Under the pieces are notes generated by a model that saw only the letters and a list, made by a program, of their open reading frames with translations, had not been told where the DNA came from and ran no database searches. Made by a program: the position numbers and the translations under genes. 64,000 nt of DNA from G020348185 sp964525045 (GTDB lineage Bacteria > Nitrospirota > Nitrospiria > Nitrospirales > UBA8639): assembly GCA_964525045.1 (NCBI GenBank), contig CAZGFD010000015.1:1-64000 (forward strand). Reading direction: 5' to 3'. How positions within the stretch are numbered: the first letter of the stretch is position 1; each line of letters opens with the position of its first letter. Positions 35,009 through 43,979 of the stretch are shown here, piece by piece.

Positions 35009-36037
35009 TTAAAATTTAATCTTCTTTTCGATCATATTCTGGGAAAGGGGAAAGTACCCATCCTTGATCACGACCATCTGCCCTTCCTGACTATACACAT
35101 ATTTCAAAAATTCCTTCACTAAGGGCGGCAATGGCTTATTTGGACCTTTATTCACATAGACATATAAAAAACGGGCAAGGGGATAATCTCCCTTTGCGGC
35201 ATTGTCAAAGGTTGGCTCTACAAATGCTTTCCCTTGTTTAGAGGCCAAGGGAAGGGCCCTTACTCCTGAGGTCTTATAGCCAATTCCGCTGTAGCCCATT
35301 CCAGCACGGTCTTCGGTTACACCCTGGACCACAGACGCTGACCCCGGTTGTTCCTTTACTTCATCTTTATAATCCCCATTTTTCAAGACTTTCTTTTTGA
35401 AGTATCCGTAGGTACCCGACGCGGAATTTCGTCCATAAAGACTTAAGCGTCTCTCCGCCCAAACCCCATTTAAATCAAGTTGCCCCCACGTGTTTACGTC
35501 TTCGACATATCCCCGCCGCCTGGTTTTTGAAAATGCCGCATCCACCTGTTCCATGGTCATACCCTTAATCGGGTTATCTTTATTCACAAAGACCGCTAAC
35601 GCATCTATCGCGACCGGAAAGGCGGTCGGTTTATATCCGAATTTCGATTCGAACTTATCAATTTCTTTGCCCTTCATCTTCCTGGACATGGGACCAAGTT
35701 GGGCCGTTCCCTCAATGAGTGCCGGAGGGGCCGTACTTGATCCTTTGCCTTCAATCTGAATCTTGACATTTGGATACTGCCGACGAAAACCCTCGGCCCA
35801 TAACGTCATCAGATTATTGAGCGTATCCGACCCAATACTATTGACGTTTCCCGAAATTCCACTAACCCGAGCATAGCCCTTCCAATTCGGATCGACCATG
35901 GAGTCGCTTGCCGCGTTCGTTGTGGTCACTAGCCCCACAATCATCAAAAGGCTCACAATGAGAATTTTGCCCACCATTTTTTTAAACCCTTTCTTTGCGA
36001 CTCCCTTAACCGGCGCCAGCCTCAAGGTTTTTACCAT
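35009..36037 (-). CDS. pstS: Periplasmic phosphate-binding protein
   Basis: 342 residues. Start ATG 36037 with AAAGGGG seven bases upstream; an internal ATG at 35977 would give a shorter, more usual signal peptide. The mature protein shows VSGNVNSIGSDTLNNLMTLW, GKGSSTAPPALIEG (phosphate-binding Ser/Thr loop), LSLYGRNSASGTYGYF and GYSGIGYKTSGV. It captures phosphate in the periplasm and delivers it to PstCA. First gene of the pst group; Pho-box-like repeats lie 67-95 and 235-252 bases upstream. Confidence 0.96.
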   Translation of the reverse strand: MVKTLRLAPVKGVAKKGFKKMVGKILIVSLLMIVGLVTTTNAASDSMVDPNWKGYARVSGISGNVNSIGSDTLNNLMTLWAEGFRRQYPNVKIQIEGKGSSTAPPALIEGTAQLGPMSRKMKGKEIDKFESKFGYKPTAFPVAIDALAVFVNKDNPIKGMTMEQVDAAFSKTRRRGYVEDVNTWGQLDLNGVWAERRLSLYGRNSASGTYGYFKKKVLKNGDYKDEVKEQPGSASVVQGVTEDRAGMGYSGIGYKTSGVRALPLASKQGKAFVEPTFDNAAKGDYPLARFLYVYVNKGPNKPLPPLVKEFLKYVYSQEGQMVVIKDGYFPLSQNMIEKKIKF

Positions 36038-36103
36038 CTGACTACCCCTTTCTTTTTAAACAGATTAACCCTCAGCCATCCTAGATAAATGGCATTTCGA
36101 ATA

Positions 36104-36132
36104 TGTAAACAGAATGTTACAAACGTGTTAAA
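36104..36132. promoter_or_regulatory. Triple Pho-box-like repeat upstream of pstS
   Basis: TGTAAAC-AGAA-TGTTACA-AACG-TGTTAAA: three 7-bp units with 4-bp spacers, exact 11-bp period. This is the layout bound by PhoB dimers. About 67-95 bases before the pstS start; the phoB gene lies 1.7 kb away. Confidence 0.65.
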
Positions 36133-36271
36133 TCATCTGAATTCCAATGAATATCACCAAAGAAATTCCGGGAATTGTTTCTTTCGCATCGCCCTTGAAT
36201 CCACCCACGAAATAGGTAGGCCTGTTAAGGAGCATATTAGTTTTATCCTATTGCAATCATATTGTGATCAA

Positions 36272-36289
36272 GTTAACTCTCGGTTAATT
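36272..36289. promoter_or_regulatory. Second Pho-box-like repeat upstream of pstS
   Basis: GTTAACT-CTCG-GTTAATT, two 7-bp units at 11-bp period. Closely matches the element at 29177-29194. Confidence 0.55.
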
Positions 36290-36467
36290 TTCAAACTCCC
36301 CGTTCCAGGGGTATTCAAAGGATACTCTTAAGGTGCAACCACAAATATTTTGAAATGGCGTAATGCGGATTAAGCCACTCTGTATGAGGTGCGATTGGGC
36401 GATGGGAATTCAACCGCGTATCGGGATGAGAAGCGCTTCAGGGGCGAAGGAAAAAGCTTTGGGGATT

Positions 36468-37865
36468 TTAGACTGATTGCGCCACTGGAGCTTTTGGAAG
36501 CGTGAGGTGTATGGTGGTACCTTTTCCCACTTCACTTTTAATACTTAAGGTTCCTGAATGGAGTTGGACGAGATGTTTGACTATGGCCAACCCAAGACCT
36601 GTTCCACCCAAATCCCGGGACCGGGCTTTATCCACCCGATAAAAGCGTTCAGTGATTCGTGGTAAATCCTGAGGAGGGATTCCCTGACCGGTATCCTGAA
36701 CATCAAGGGCAATTTGGTCTTCACCCTGGGAATCGGCAGTGAATAGGACTTGCCCATGAGCGGACGTATACTTGACGGCATTGTCAACTAAATTGACCAG
36801 GATTTGTGATAAACGATCTCGGTCAGCATACACAAAAATGACCGGCTCGACGCGATTCACAAAAGTCACGTTTTTTTTCGCCGCGTCCTTTTCAAACATG
36901 GCGACCACCTCTTGAACGATATCCCTCAAATTGACATCGCTTTGATGGAGAATCACTTTCCCAGTCTCGATATTTGAAAGGCTCAAGAGATCATCAATGA
37001 GCCGACCAAGACGTTCGGCATGTAAATGGGCGATTTCCAAAAATCGTCGATGGGTCGACGGTTCAATAGGTGATTCATCCAGTAAGGTTTCCAAATATCC
37101 CTTAATGGCCGTCAGTGGAGTACGTAATTCATGGGAGACATTGGCCACAAATTCGGCCCTGACCTGTTCCAGGCGACGGAGCTCGGTAATATCATGAAGG
37201 ACGAGAACAATGCCTCTCACTTGTTGAGAAAGGGGCAAGGGCATGGCATTCACTTCTAAGACTCTTCGCTTCGGAGTATGCAGATCAACTTCCCTCCGAT
37301 ACCGCTCTGTTCGATTGAGGGTTTGACACCAATTCACCAGATCAGCCAATTCTTTGTTTCGAATGACTTCTAAAAGAGACTTCCCTTCGACCTTCTCATC
37401 AATCAGATTGAGTATTCGACATGCGCTGGGATTGGTGACAAGAATTTTCCCCTGGGGATCAAGAGCAATTACTCCCTCAACCATGCTATCCAGAATCGCT
37501 GATACCTTAGCCCGCTCACTCTCAAGGGCCAGAATTCGGTCCTGCAACCGGGCAGCCAATTGATTCAATTGCCTTCCTAACAGACTCAATTCATCATGGT
37601 TGGAAATGGGAAGGGCCTCAGTACGGTAGGATTTGGCCAGGTTCCGGGCCACTTCGTGAAACTCTAACACCGGCCGAAGGGAGCGCTTCATTACGACCCT
37701 CCCAATGAGGAAGGCTCCAAAAAGGATGAGAATAACAATCCCAACGGATCCCCAAGCTGATTCGCCTCTCCCTTCAACCAACTTCATCAAGGCCATGCCA
37801 AGGCCAAAAAAAACCGCAGCCACCACCGCTAATTTTGTGATCAAAAGATTTGAATACGATTTCAT
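36468..37865 (-). CDS. phoR: Phosphate regulon sensor histidine kinase
   Basis: About 465 residues from ATG 37865, 10 bases after the phoB stop. Two N-terminal membrane helices with almost no periplasmic loop, HAMP-like linker, a PAS domain (ILDSMVEGVIALDPQGKIL), dimerisation domain with VSHELRTPLTAIKGYL (phosphorylated His), and HATPase with DNAVKYT, DTGQGIPP, GGTGLGLAIV. The minimal periplasmic part is typical of PhoR, which senses phosphate via PstSCAB-PhoU. Paired with phoB directly upstream. Confidence 0.94.
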   Translation of the reverse strand: MKSYSNLLITKLAVVAAVFFGLGMALMKLVEGRGESAWGSVGIVILILFGAFLIGRVVMKRSLRPVLEFHEVARNLAKSYRTEALPISNHDELSLLGRQLNQLAARLQDRILALESERAKVSAILDSMVEGVIALDPQGKILVTNPSACRILNLIDEKVEGKSLLEVIRNKELADLVNWCQTLNRTERYRREVDLHTPKRRVLEVNAMPLPLSQQVRGIVLVLHDITELRRLEQVRAEFVANVSHELRTPLTAIKGYLETLLDESPIEPSTHRRFLEIAHLHAERLGRLIDDLLSLSNIETGKVILHQSDVNLRDIVQEVVAMFEKDAAKKNVTFVNRVEPVIFVYADRDRLSQILVNLVDNAVKYTSAHGQVLFTADSQGEDQIALDVQDTGQGIPPQDLPRITERFYRVDKARSRDLGGTGLGLAIVKHLVQLHSGTLSIKSEVGKGTTIHLTLPKAPVAQSV

Positions 37866-37875
37866 TGGCTGGGCA

Positions 37876-38565
37876 TTAGCTTTCGGGGTCAAACCGGTAC
37901 CCGACACCCTTTATGGTGACAATACGTTTCGATTCCGACCCTATTTTCTCTCTTAGTCGGCGAATATGAACATCGACTGTTCTGGATTCAATATCAATCG
38001 CATTGGAATAACCCCAGACGGTCTCCAATATCTGATCTCGATTCAGAACCCGGCCTTTCACTTTCATTAGGGCACAGAGCAAATCAAACTCTTTGACGGT
38101 GAGTTCCACAAGTTTCCCTTTCACTCGAACCTGATGTTTGGCCTCATCCACTTCGAGATCTCCCACCTGTTTTGTTGCATGTTCTGTCTGCTCACGTCCA
38201 CGACGAAATACCGCCTTCACCCGTGCAACTAATTCACGGGGGCTGAACGGTTTGACGATATAATCATCCGCGCCCATTTCCAGACCAACAATTCGGTCCA
38301 CTTCTTCTGCTTTGGCTGTCAGCATGATTATGACGACCTGAGCGGTCGAAGGGTCACGTCGAAGGAGCCGACAAATTTCCAAGCCATCAATTCCCGGAAG
38401 CATCAGGTCAAGAATCAAGAGATCGGGCTTGTTTTCTCTTGCCAGCCTCAACGCTGTTTCTCCATCATTGGCCTCGTAGCACTGAAATCCTTCTTTTTCA
38501 AGATGGTGCCTGACCAGATCAACGATAGCCTGCTCGTCATCAATGATAAGCGCTTTTTGGGTCAT
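37876..38565 (-). CDS. phoB: Phosphate regulon response regulator
   Basis: 229 residues. Receiver with acidic pair D9/D10, phospho-acceptor Asp53 (LILDLMLPG), Thr in MLTAK and Lys in YIVKPF. C-terminal OmpR-type winged helix with VELTVKEFDLLCALM and SRTVDVHIRRLREKIG. It binds Pho boxes once phosphorylated by PhoR. Located 26 bases after the nuclease-like gene stop on the same strand and upstream of phoR. Confidence 0.95.
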   Translation of the reverse strand: MTQKALIIDDEQAIVDLVRHHLEKEGFQCYEANDGETALRLARENKPDLLILDLMLPGIDGLEICRLLRRDPSTAQVVIIMLTAKAEEVDRIVGLEMGADDYIVKPFSPRELVARVKAVFRRGREQTEHATKQVGDLEVDEAKHQVRVKGKLVELTVKEFDLLCALMKVKGRVLNRDQILETVWGYSNAIDIESRTVDVHIRRLREKIGSESKRIVTIKGVGYRFDPES

Positions 38566-38591
38566 GAGGTGTTTCTCCCTGTTTCAGCATT

Positions 38592-40082
38592 TCACGCGTT
38601 CTCTTGCTTTTCACCACGATTACTCAGATTTTCTCCAGCCCGCTTCTCAAAATACGTCTTAATGGCCAGCATGGCCAGGCAATCATCCTCATTATAACGC
38701 AAGATTCGATGAAGCAAGCCTTCATTAGATGGATTCTCCAAATAGTCGTTAAACCATACAATTGAATTGGCTCCGGATGGATCAGGGTCTCGCCACCGAA
38801 ACCCCACCAATTTTGCAATATGTTTAATACTATATGAAAAGGTGGGCCAGTCGGAATAGTCAACAATCAGTTTGGTGTAGAGATCATATTCGCTGCGAAC
38901 ATAGCGATCAAATACCTGATGTTCAAGACCATACCGGTCCATTAACTGTTTCAGCGACGTTCGTTCCTTGTGTGAATAGACGTAAAATGTTTCATCTTTC
39001 ACAGAGGAGAGAAAATTCCAAAAGGCTCGAACGGTGGCTTCTTCTTCTTCCGGATGTTTCGCGAGAAAATATTCGTATCGCAGTGGGGCATTGTCTTCTT
39101 TGATGACCAGGCCAAACAGATAGGTGGTGCCACGGGTCGGGTCATCCTCAATATCGAAGTACACCTCGCGATTGCTTGAGGGGAAAGCATAACCTGGACG
39201 GATGAGAGGTTCTCGTGCTAAGCACACCTGGGCACGTTGTTTCATCCGGCGGAGGGCCTTCTCCCCCATCCGGGGAATTTTGTTGTTTGGGGGCAGGTAC
39301 TCCTTGACCTCCATATTGGCAATGTCTTCAACCGTCTGAAGCCCAGCCCGCTTCAGTTGAAATTTTTGTTTACCAACAAAAAACAAATTGGTTGGATCGG
39401 ATCGCTCCCGGACCCATTGTTCACAGCGGGTAAACCAATCACAGAGGTAACATTGGCTGCTCAAGACAGGTTCGGATGTCTCCTCCCCCTTGACCAATTG
39501 TATGGCCTGAAGAAGGGCCTCCTCAAAATCCGATTCAAAGGCCTCGGGCTCAAATTCTTCAACCTCTTTATTCACGTTAACAATTCGCCCCTTATCCGCC
39601 GAAACTCCCTGAATCCGCTGAAGGAGCATTCGGTAAAAAAGAATTTGGAATGCATAATGAGTTTTAAATTTTTTCTTCTTGTCTCCTACTTGTTCCCAGC
39701 CTTTTCCCGCTTTAATGTCGATGGCCTCATATCCATAGGAACCGAAGCACGAAGGTAAATTATCGCGTTTTACCAGCAAATCCGGGCGGCCGATATAGGG
39801 TGGATCGTGTAAACATCCTTGGTAAATAAGCGGCACACCCTCTTGCATCAGGCGAAAGGTCTCCGAAGCGGCCACCTCCACAGACAACGATTGCAAATCT
39901 GCGACCGCGAAATTTCCCAGAGACACGATATACTCCCGTTCCGTTTGAAGACCCATTTCCCAAAGTAATTTGACAAAGGAATTCACTTCTCCTTTTTCCT
40001 GAGGATCGCCATTGGCATCAAGATATACTCGATGCGGACATCGGGTGAGATTATACAGCGCTTGGGCAGTAATGGGTTTCAT
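38592..40082 (-). CDS. TM0106-family RecB-like nuclease
   Basis: About 496 residues from ATG 40082 (open frame extends 35 codons upstream). N-terminal Cas4/RecB-type PD-(D/E)XK domain: ITAQALYNLTRCPHRVYLD, GRPDLLVKR, YEAIDIKAGK, then a Cys cluster CYLCDWFTRC that with the first Cys could hold an Fe-S cluster. A helix-hairpin region (AGLQTVEDIANM) is followed by a C-terminal RNase H-like (YprB) domain: VYFDIEDDP, VYSHKERTSL, YNEDDCLAMLAI. It matches the TM0106 putative nuclease family. Role unknown, maybe DNA repair. phoB follows after 26 bases. Confidence 0.88.
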   Translation of the reverse strand: MKPITAQALYNLTRCPHRVYLDANGDPQEKGEVNSFVKLLWEMGLQTEREYIVSLGNFAVADLQSLSVEVAASETFRLMQEGVPLIYQGCLHDPPYIGRPDLLVKRDNLPSCFGSYGYEAIDIKAGKGWEQVGDKKKKFKTHYAFQILFYRMLLQRIQGVSADKGRIVNVNKEVEEFEPEAFESDFEEALLQAIQLVKGEETSEPVLSSQCYLCDWFTRCEQWVRERSDPTNLFFVGKQKFQLKRAGLQTVEDIANMEVKEYLPPNNKIPRMGEKALRRMKQRAQVCLAREPLIRPGYAFPSSNREVYFDIEDDPTRGTTYLFGLVIKEDNAPLRYEYFLAKHPEEEEATVRAFWNFLSSVKDETFYVYSHKERTSLKQLMDRYGLEHQVFDRYVRSEYDLYTKLIVDYSDWPTFSYSIKHIAKLVGFRWRDPDPSGANSIVWFNDYLENPSNEGLLHRILRYNEDDCLAMLAIKTYFEKRAGENLSNRGEKQENA

Positions 40083-40148
40083 GGAAGGGGCACGGGAAAG
40101 ATAGACAGCCCATTTTAACAGGCTGTAGAAAAATACTATAGCCTGGTA

Positions 40149-40179
40149 AACTCTGTTCCTGGAGGGAACAGAGTTTTTT
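40149..40179 (+). terminator. Plus-strand intrinsic terminator without an upstream gene
   Basis: AACTCTGTTCC and its exact complement with a short loop, followed by TTTTTT. A second small hairpin (CAGGCT/AGCCTG, 40119-40145) precedes it. All upstream genes are on the minus strand, so this would end read-through, a small RNA, or attenuate the plus-strand transporter operon. Confidence 0.75.
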
Positions 40180-40207
40180 GATCTCAAATAGAAGGTTTTG
40201 TTTTTTT

Positions 40208-40280
40208 ATCTGAGATTTGAGATTTAAAATCGGAGATCCTCTTAGGTCTGAGATATGAAATTTGAGATTTGAGATTACAA
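40208..40280. repeat. Heptamer-periodic repeat, ATTTGAG type
   Basis: Units ATCTGAG, ATTTGAG, ATTTAAA, ATCGGAG, a short break, then ATATGAA, ATTTGAG, ATTTGAG, ATTACAA, strict 7-bp period. Runs up to two bases before the start codon of the next gene. Different base composition but the same period as the GAAACCY arrays. Confidence 0.75.
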
Positions 40281-40282
40281 CC

Positions 40283-41854
40283 ATGAGTAATGGTTTAAAA
40301 ACTTTACGCCCACCATTCTTCACCATATGGTACCTTTGGTTGGGAATATTCTCAGTCATAATCGGGTGTACCGACCCACCACCCACATCTGTCCTTCGTT
40401 TTGGTTTGGCCCATGCGCCTGACAATCTTGATCCCAGGTTTGCCACCGATGCCACTTCTTCAAGAATAAATCGGTTGCTCTATGCTAGCCTCGTTGACTT
40501 CGATGAGGCGGCCCAGCCAATCCCCTCCCTCGCCAATTGGGAACAACGTTCCCCTACACATTACCGATTTGTTCTTCGAGAGCGTTACCGAACTTTTCAC
40601 GACAACACGCCTTTGAAGGCTCAGGATGTCAAATCCACATATGACTTCATCTTGAATCCGAAACATGCTTCACCCCATCGAGCCACTCTTTCGTTGATTA
40701 AACGAATTGAAACCCCGACGGACGAGACGGTGGATTTCTTTCTTCATAAACCTGATGCCCTATTCCCAAGCTACCTGGTCATTGGCATAGTGCCCGGGAA
40801 TCTTATCCGGAAAAACCATGGATTTCCTGAGCACCCGATGGGCAGTGGTCCATTTTCGTTTGTCAAGTGGCTGGATGACACTCGCCTTCAACTCCGAAGA
40901 CAACGCGATGGACAATTGTTTGAATTCATTCGAATACCCAACCCCACCGTGCGAACCTTGAAGCTCCTCGCCGGTGAAATCGAAATGATGCAAAATGACC
41001 TCCCTCCCGAACTTGTTGCCTATTTGGCCGGCAACCCGGGAGTCCGCGTTCAGCGGCAACGAGGGGCAAACTTTTCCTACTTGGGCTTCAACATGAAAGA
41101 TCCGATCGTCGGACAAGATAAGGTCAGAAAAGCAATTTTTCACGCAATTGATCGGGAAAGCATTATCCGATTTGTCCTGGGAGGTGGCGCTGCTCCGGCC
41201 AATGCACTCTTTCCTCCGCAACATTGGGTAGGTCACCCATCATTGTCGGGATCTGAATATAATCCGGAGTTAGCCCGTTCTCTCCTCCGAGAAGCTGGCT
41301 TCAACGAAAACAATCCGACGCGGCTGATTTATAAGACGTCCAGCGATCCGTTTCGACTCAGATTAGCCACCATCATTCAAGATCAACTCAGCCAGGTAGG
41401 AATTCAGGCGACCATTGAAAGTCATGATTGGGGCACCTTTTACGGAGATATCAAGGCAGGCCGCTTTCAAATGTATAGTCTGGCGTGGGTAGGAGTCAAA
41501 ACTCCAGACATTTTTCACTATATCTTTCATAGTGATTCCATACCCCCACAGGGCGCCAATAGAGGCCGCTTCGTCAATCCCCACATTGATGCCTTAATTG
41601 AAAAGGCCGAAGCCACCCAAGATCTGCAAGAAAAACGTCAGATCTACAGACGTCTACAAGCACTTTTGCTCCAGACTCTCCCTTATGTCCCCCTTTGGTA
41701 CGAAGATCATGTGTTTATTGCTTCTGAAAGAGTTGAGGGATACCATGTCGCTCCTGACGGCAACTATGATGGGCTCCTGCATATTGAACGGCAACCGTTA
41801 AGCAACATGAGTCACGCCAGGTTGATTTCTTCTTCCCAACCCCCTTTCGAGTGA
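40283..41854 (+). CDS. Oligopeptide-type ABC substrate-binding lipoprotein
   Basis: 523 residues from ATG 40283; the frame is open further upstream through the heptamer repeat, so the internal ATG is preferred. Lipoprotein signal with lipobox IIGC. Family 5 binding protein motifs: LRFGLAHAPDNLDPRFATD, YRTFHDNTPLKAQDVKSTYD, GSGPFSF, AIFHAIDRESI, LPYVPLWYED. It binds peptides or similar solutes in the periplasm. Two permeases follow directly, but no ATPase gene. Confidence 0.92.
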   Translation: MSNGLKTLRPPFFTIWYLWLGIFSVIIGCTDPPPTSVLRFGLAHAPDNLDPRFATDATSSRINRLLYASLVDFDEAAQPIPSLANWEQRSPTHYRFVLRERYRTFHDNTPLKAQDVKSTYDFILNPKHASPHRATLSLIKRIETPTDETVDFFLHKPDALFPSYLVIGIVPGNLIRKNHGFPEHPMGSGPFSFVKWLDDTRLQLRRQRDGQLFEFIRIPNPTVRTLKLLAGEIEMMQNDLPPELVAYLAGNPGVRVQRQRGANFSYLGFNMKDPIVGQDKVRKAIFHAIDRESIIRFVLGGGAAPANALFPPQHWVGHPSLSGSEYNPELARSLLREAGFNENNPTRLIYKTSSDPFRLRLATIIQDQLSQVGIQATIESHDWGTFYGDIKAGRFQMYSLAWVGVKTPDIFHYIFHSDSIPPQGANRGRFVNPHIDALIEKAEATQDLQEKRQIYRRLQALLLQTLPYVPLWYEDHVFIASERVEGYHVAPDGNYDGLLHIERQPLSNMSHARLISSSQPPFE

Positions 41855-41870
41855 TTTCCACTTACAGCTC

Positions 41871-42800
41871 ATGGTGAAATTCATTCTTTCACGGATCCTT
41901 AGTGCCCTAGTTGTCGTGGTGGGTGTTGCGTGCCTGGTCTTCCTTTTGATTCACCTCATTCCGGGGGATCCAGTGGATGTCATGTTAGGGGAAACCGCGA
42001 GGACCGCCGACAAGGAAGCCCTTCGACAGACGCTCGGACTCCATTTGCCGATTCATGAGCAAGTCATTCAGTATTTCAAGGGTTTGATCACGCTCAATTG
42101 GGGAAGGTCAATTTTTTCAGGTCGTTCTGTTAGCTCGCTCATCCTTGAACGCCTACCGGCGACCGTCGAACTCAGTGTCGCGGCCATGTTCATCGCTGTC
42201 ATGATAGCGTTTCCTTTAGGAATTTTAGCGGCCATTCGTCACAAGACCTTCATCGATATTAGTGCCATGGGGTTCGCTCTCCTCGGCGTATCCATACCAA
42301 ATTTCTGGTTGGGGCCTTTGCTCATCATGGCTGGAGCCCTCTGGTTGGGATGGTTCCCAGTCAGTGGCAGAGAAGGTTGGACCTCCCTCATTCTCCCTGC
42401 CATCACGCTCGGAACCGCCATGGCGGCAATCCTTTCCCGTATGATTCGTAGCTCCTTACTTGAAATAATACATGAGGATTTTGTTCGAACAGCCAGAGCG
42501 AAAGGAGTCCCGGAATGGAAAGTTATTGTCCACCATGGTCTTCGAAATGCACTACTGCCGGTCATTACCTTGCTAGGACTTCAATTGGGTGCGCTGCTCG
42601 GTGGAGCCGTCATTACCGAAACCGTTTTTTCTTGGCCGGGATTAGGACTTCTTACCGTTGAAGCCATCCAAAGGCGGGACTATCCCGTCGTGCAGGCATC
42701 AGTACTCTGCATCAGCATGCTCTATGTGCTGATTAATTTTTTCACCGATGTTCTGTATCATTGGATTGATCCGCGGGTGAATGTACAGGGAAAAACTTGA
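41871..42800 (+). CDS. DppB/OppB-type ABC permease
   Basis: 309 residues, six membrane helices. Starts FILSRILSALVVVVGVACLV and LIHLIPGDPVDV, typical for the B subunit. EAA loop DFVRTARAKGVPEWKVIVHH is intact. Ends with the standard DVLYHWIDPRVN. 16 bases after the binding-protein gene and overlapping the next permease by four bases. Confidence 0.95.
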   Translation: MVKFILSRILSALVVVVGVACLVFLLIHLIPGDPVDVMLGETARTADKEALRQTLGLHLPIHEQVIQYFKGLITLNWGRSIFSGRSVSSLILERLPATVELSVAAMFIAVMIAFPLGILAAIRHKTFIDISAMGFALLGVSIPNFWLGPLLIMAGALWLGWFPVSGREGWTSLILPAITLGTAMAAILSRMIRSSLLEIIHEDFVRTARAKGVPEWKVIVHHGLRNALLPVITLLGLQLGALLGGAVITETVFSWPGLGLLTVEAIQRRDYPVVQASVLCISMLYVLINFFTDVLYHWIDPRVNVQGKT

Positions 42801-43603
42801 TGCGATTGTGGGTACCACTACTGCTGTTGATCGCTTGGGCACTGCTGGTTCTAATCAGTCCTTCGCTACCGCTGGCTCCCGATAAAATTGATCTTCACAA
42901 TATTCTGAGTCCGCCCAATGGCGAAGTATGGTTGGGATTCGACGATTTGGGTCGATCAATGTCCGACCGTCTCCTGGTTGGCGCCCGAACCTCATTTTTT
43001 GTTGCGGTAACGGTAGTGCTTCTGACTCTGGTGGTCGGGAGTATCCTGGGAATCATCGGGGCCTACTGGGGAGGGTGGGTCGACCATGTCCTTGTAAGGG
43101 TGATCGATGTATTTCTCGCGTTCCCCGGCATTCTATTGGCAATTGCCTTATCCGGAGTCCTGGGTCCTGGGTTAAAAAATGTGATCATCGCCCTCGCCGC
43201 TGTAGGATGGGTCGGGTATGCTCGGCTGGCTCGGGCCCAAGTCCTGTCCCTCAAAAACTCCGACCAGGTAGTGGCGGCAAAGGCTTTGGGTGCAAGGCCA
43301 ACCCGCATTATCCGTTCTCATTTGATTCCAATGATCAGCGCTCCATTGATCGTCGAGGCAAGTTTCGGTTTTGCTGGTGTGGTGGTGGCAGAAGCTGGGT
43401 TGTCATTTTTGGGGTTAGGCGTCCAGCCGCCTACCGCGTCCTGGGGGAACATGATACGGGAAGGCACCGATTATATGTTGGTGGCGCCGCATGTCGTTAT
43501 GGCGCCGGGATTGGCACTTATGACAGCGGTCTTAGCCGTGAATCTTCTCGGCGATTGGCTACGGGATTGGATGGATGTGAAATCAACAGTTGAACGTAGA
43601 TAA
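42797..43603 (+). CDS. DppC/OppC-type ABC permease
   Basis: 268 residues. GFDDLGRSMSDRLLVGARTS, IDVFLAFPGILLAIAL, EAA loop QVVAAKALGARPTRIIRSHL, and SFLGLGVQPPTASWGNMI identify the C subunit. The start overlaps the B-subunit stop (ATGA). It completes a binding protein/B/C set lacking ATPases; these would come from the minus-strand cluster at 46.4-50.8 kb or elsewhere. Confidence 0.95.
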   Translation: MMRLWVPLLLLIAWALLVLISPSLPLAPDKIDLHNILSPPNGEVWLGFDDLGRSMSDRLLVGARTSFFVAVTVVLLTLVVGSILGIIGAYWGGWVDHVLVRVIDVFLAFPGILLAIALSGVLGPGLKNVIIALAAVGWVGYARLARAQVLSLKNSDQVVAAKALGARPTRIIRSHLIPMISAPLIVEASFGFAGVVVAEAGLSFLGLGVQPPTASWGNMIREGTDYMLVAPHVVMAPGLALMTAVLAVNLLGDWLRDWMDVKSTVERR

Positions 43604-43616
43604 CCTACTTCCGCTA

Positions 43617-43808
43617 ATGAAACAGAAAATTATTGGTTTTCATCTAGACGAAGAAGGCCACTGGGTCGCAGATCTAGCATGTGGCCACGGCCAGCATGTT
43701 CGCCACAACCCGCCATTGATCACCCGCCCGTGGGTGACGACCGAAGCGGGGCGTTTCGGGCATCTAGGCACAGAGCTCAATTGCAAAAAATGCGACGATG
43801 CACCCTAA
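43617..43808 (+). CDS. DUF3565 family small protein
   Basis: 63 residues from ATG 43617. IIGFHLDEEGHWVADLACGH, GQHVRHNPP, RPWVTTEAGR and the final CKKCD are the family signature, with Cys/His residues that could bind zinc. Function unknown. It starts 13 bases after the permease stop and may ride on that transcript. Confidence 0.9.
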   Translation: MKQKIIGFHLDEEGHWVADLACGHGQHVRHNPPLITRPWVTTEAGRFGHLGTELNCKKCDDAP

Positions 43809-43902
43809 AGAAAGGGGGTTGGAATTGAAAAGAAAGACCATATGGGTGAATAAACTTCTTTTCTGTTTTTTTTCTGTTGATGCTATCCCCGTTTAGTCAT
43901 GA

Positions 43903-43911
43903 TGCTATAAT
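43903..43911 (+). promoter_or_regulatory. Extended -10 promoter (TGCTATAAT)
   Basis: A perfect TATAAT at 43906-43911 with a TG one base upstream. No good -35. It lies about 70 bases before the small membrane protein gene at 43980. Confidence 0.55.
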
Positions 43912-43979
43912 AAAAAGGCCACACCTCGTTCGTTTGATCACGGTCATGTATCAAACGGCTAACCAAAGGAGGTACTCCT

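Larger units (their letters stand above)
36038..36467. other. Regulatory intergenic region upstream of pstS (430 bases)
   Basis: Contains two Pho-box-like elements (36104-36132 and 36272-36289) and otherwise no gene. From 36290 to 36467 nothing is recognised. phoR ends at 36468, so any phoBR terminator would also lie here. Confidence 0.6.
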
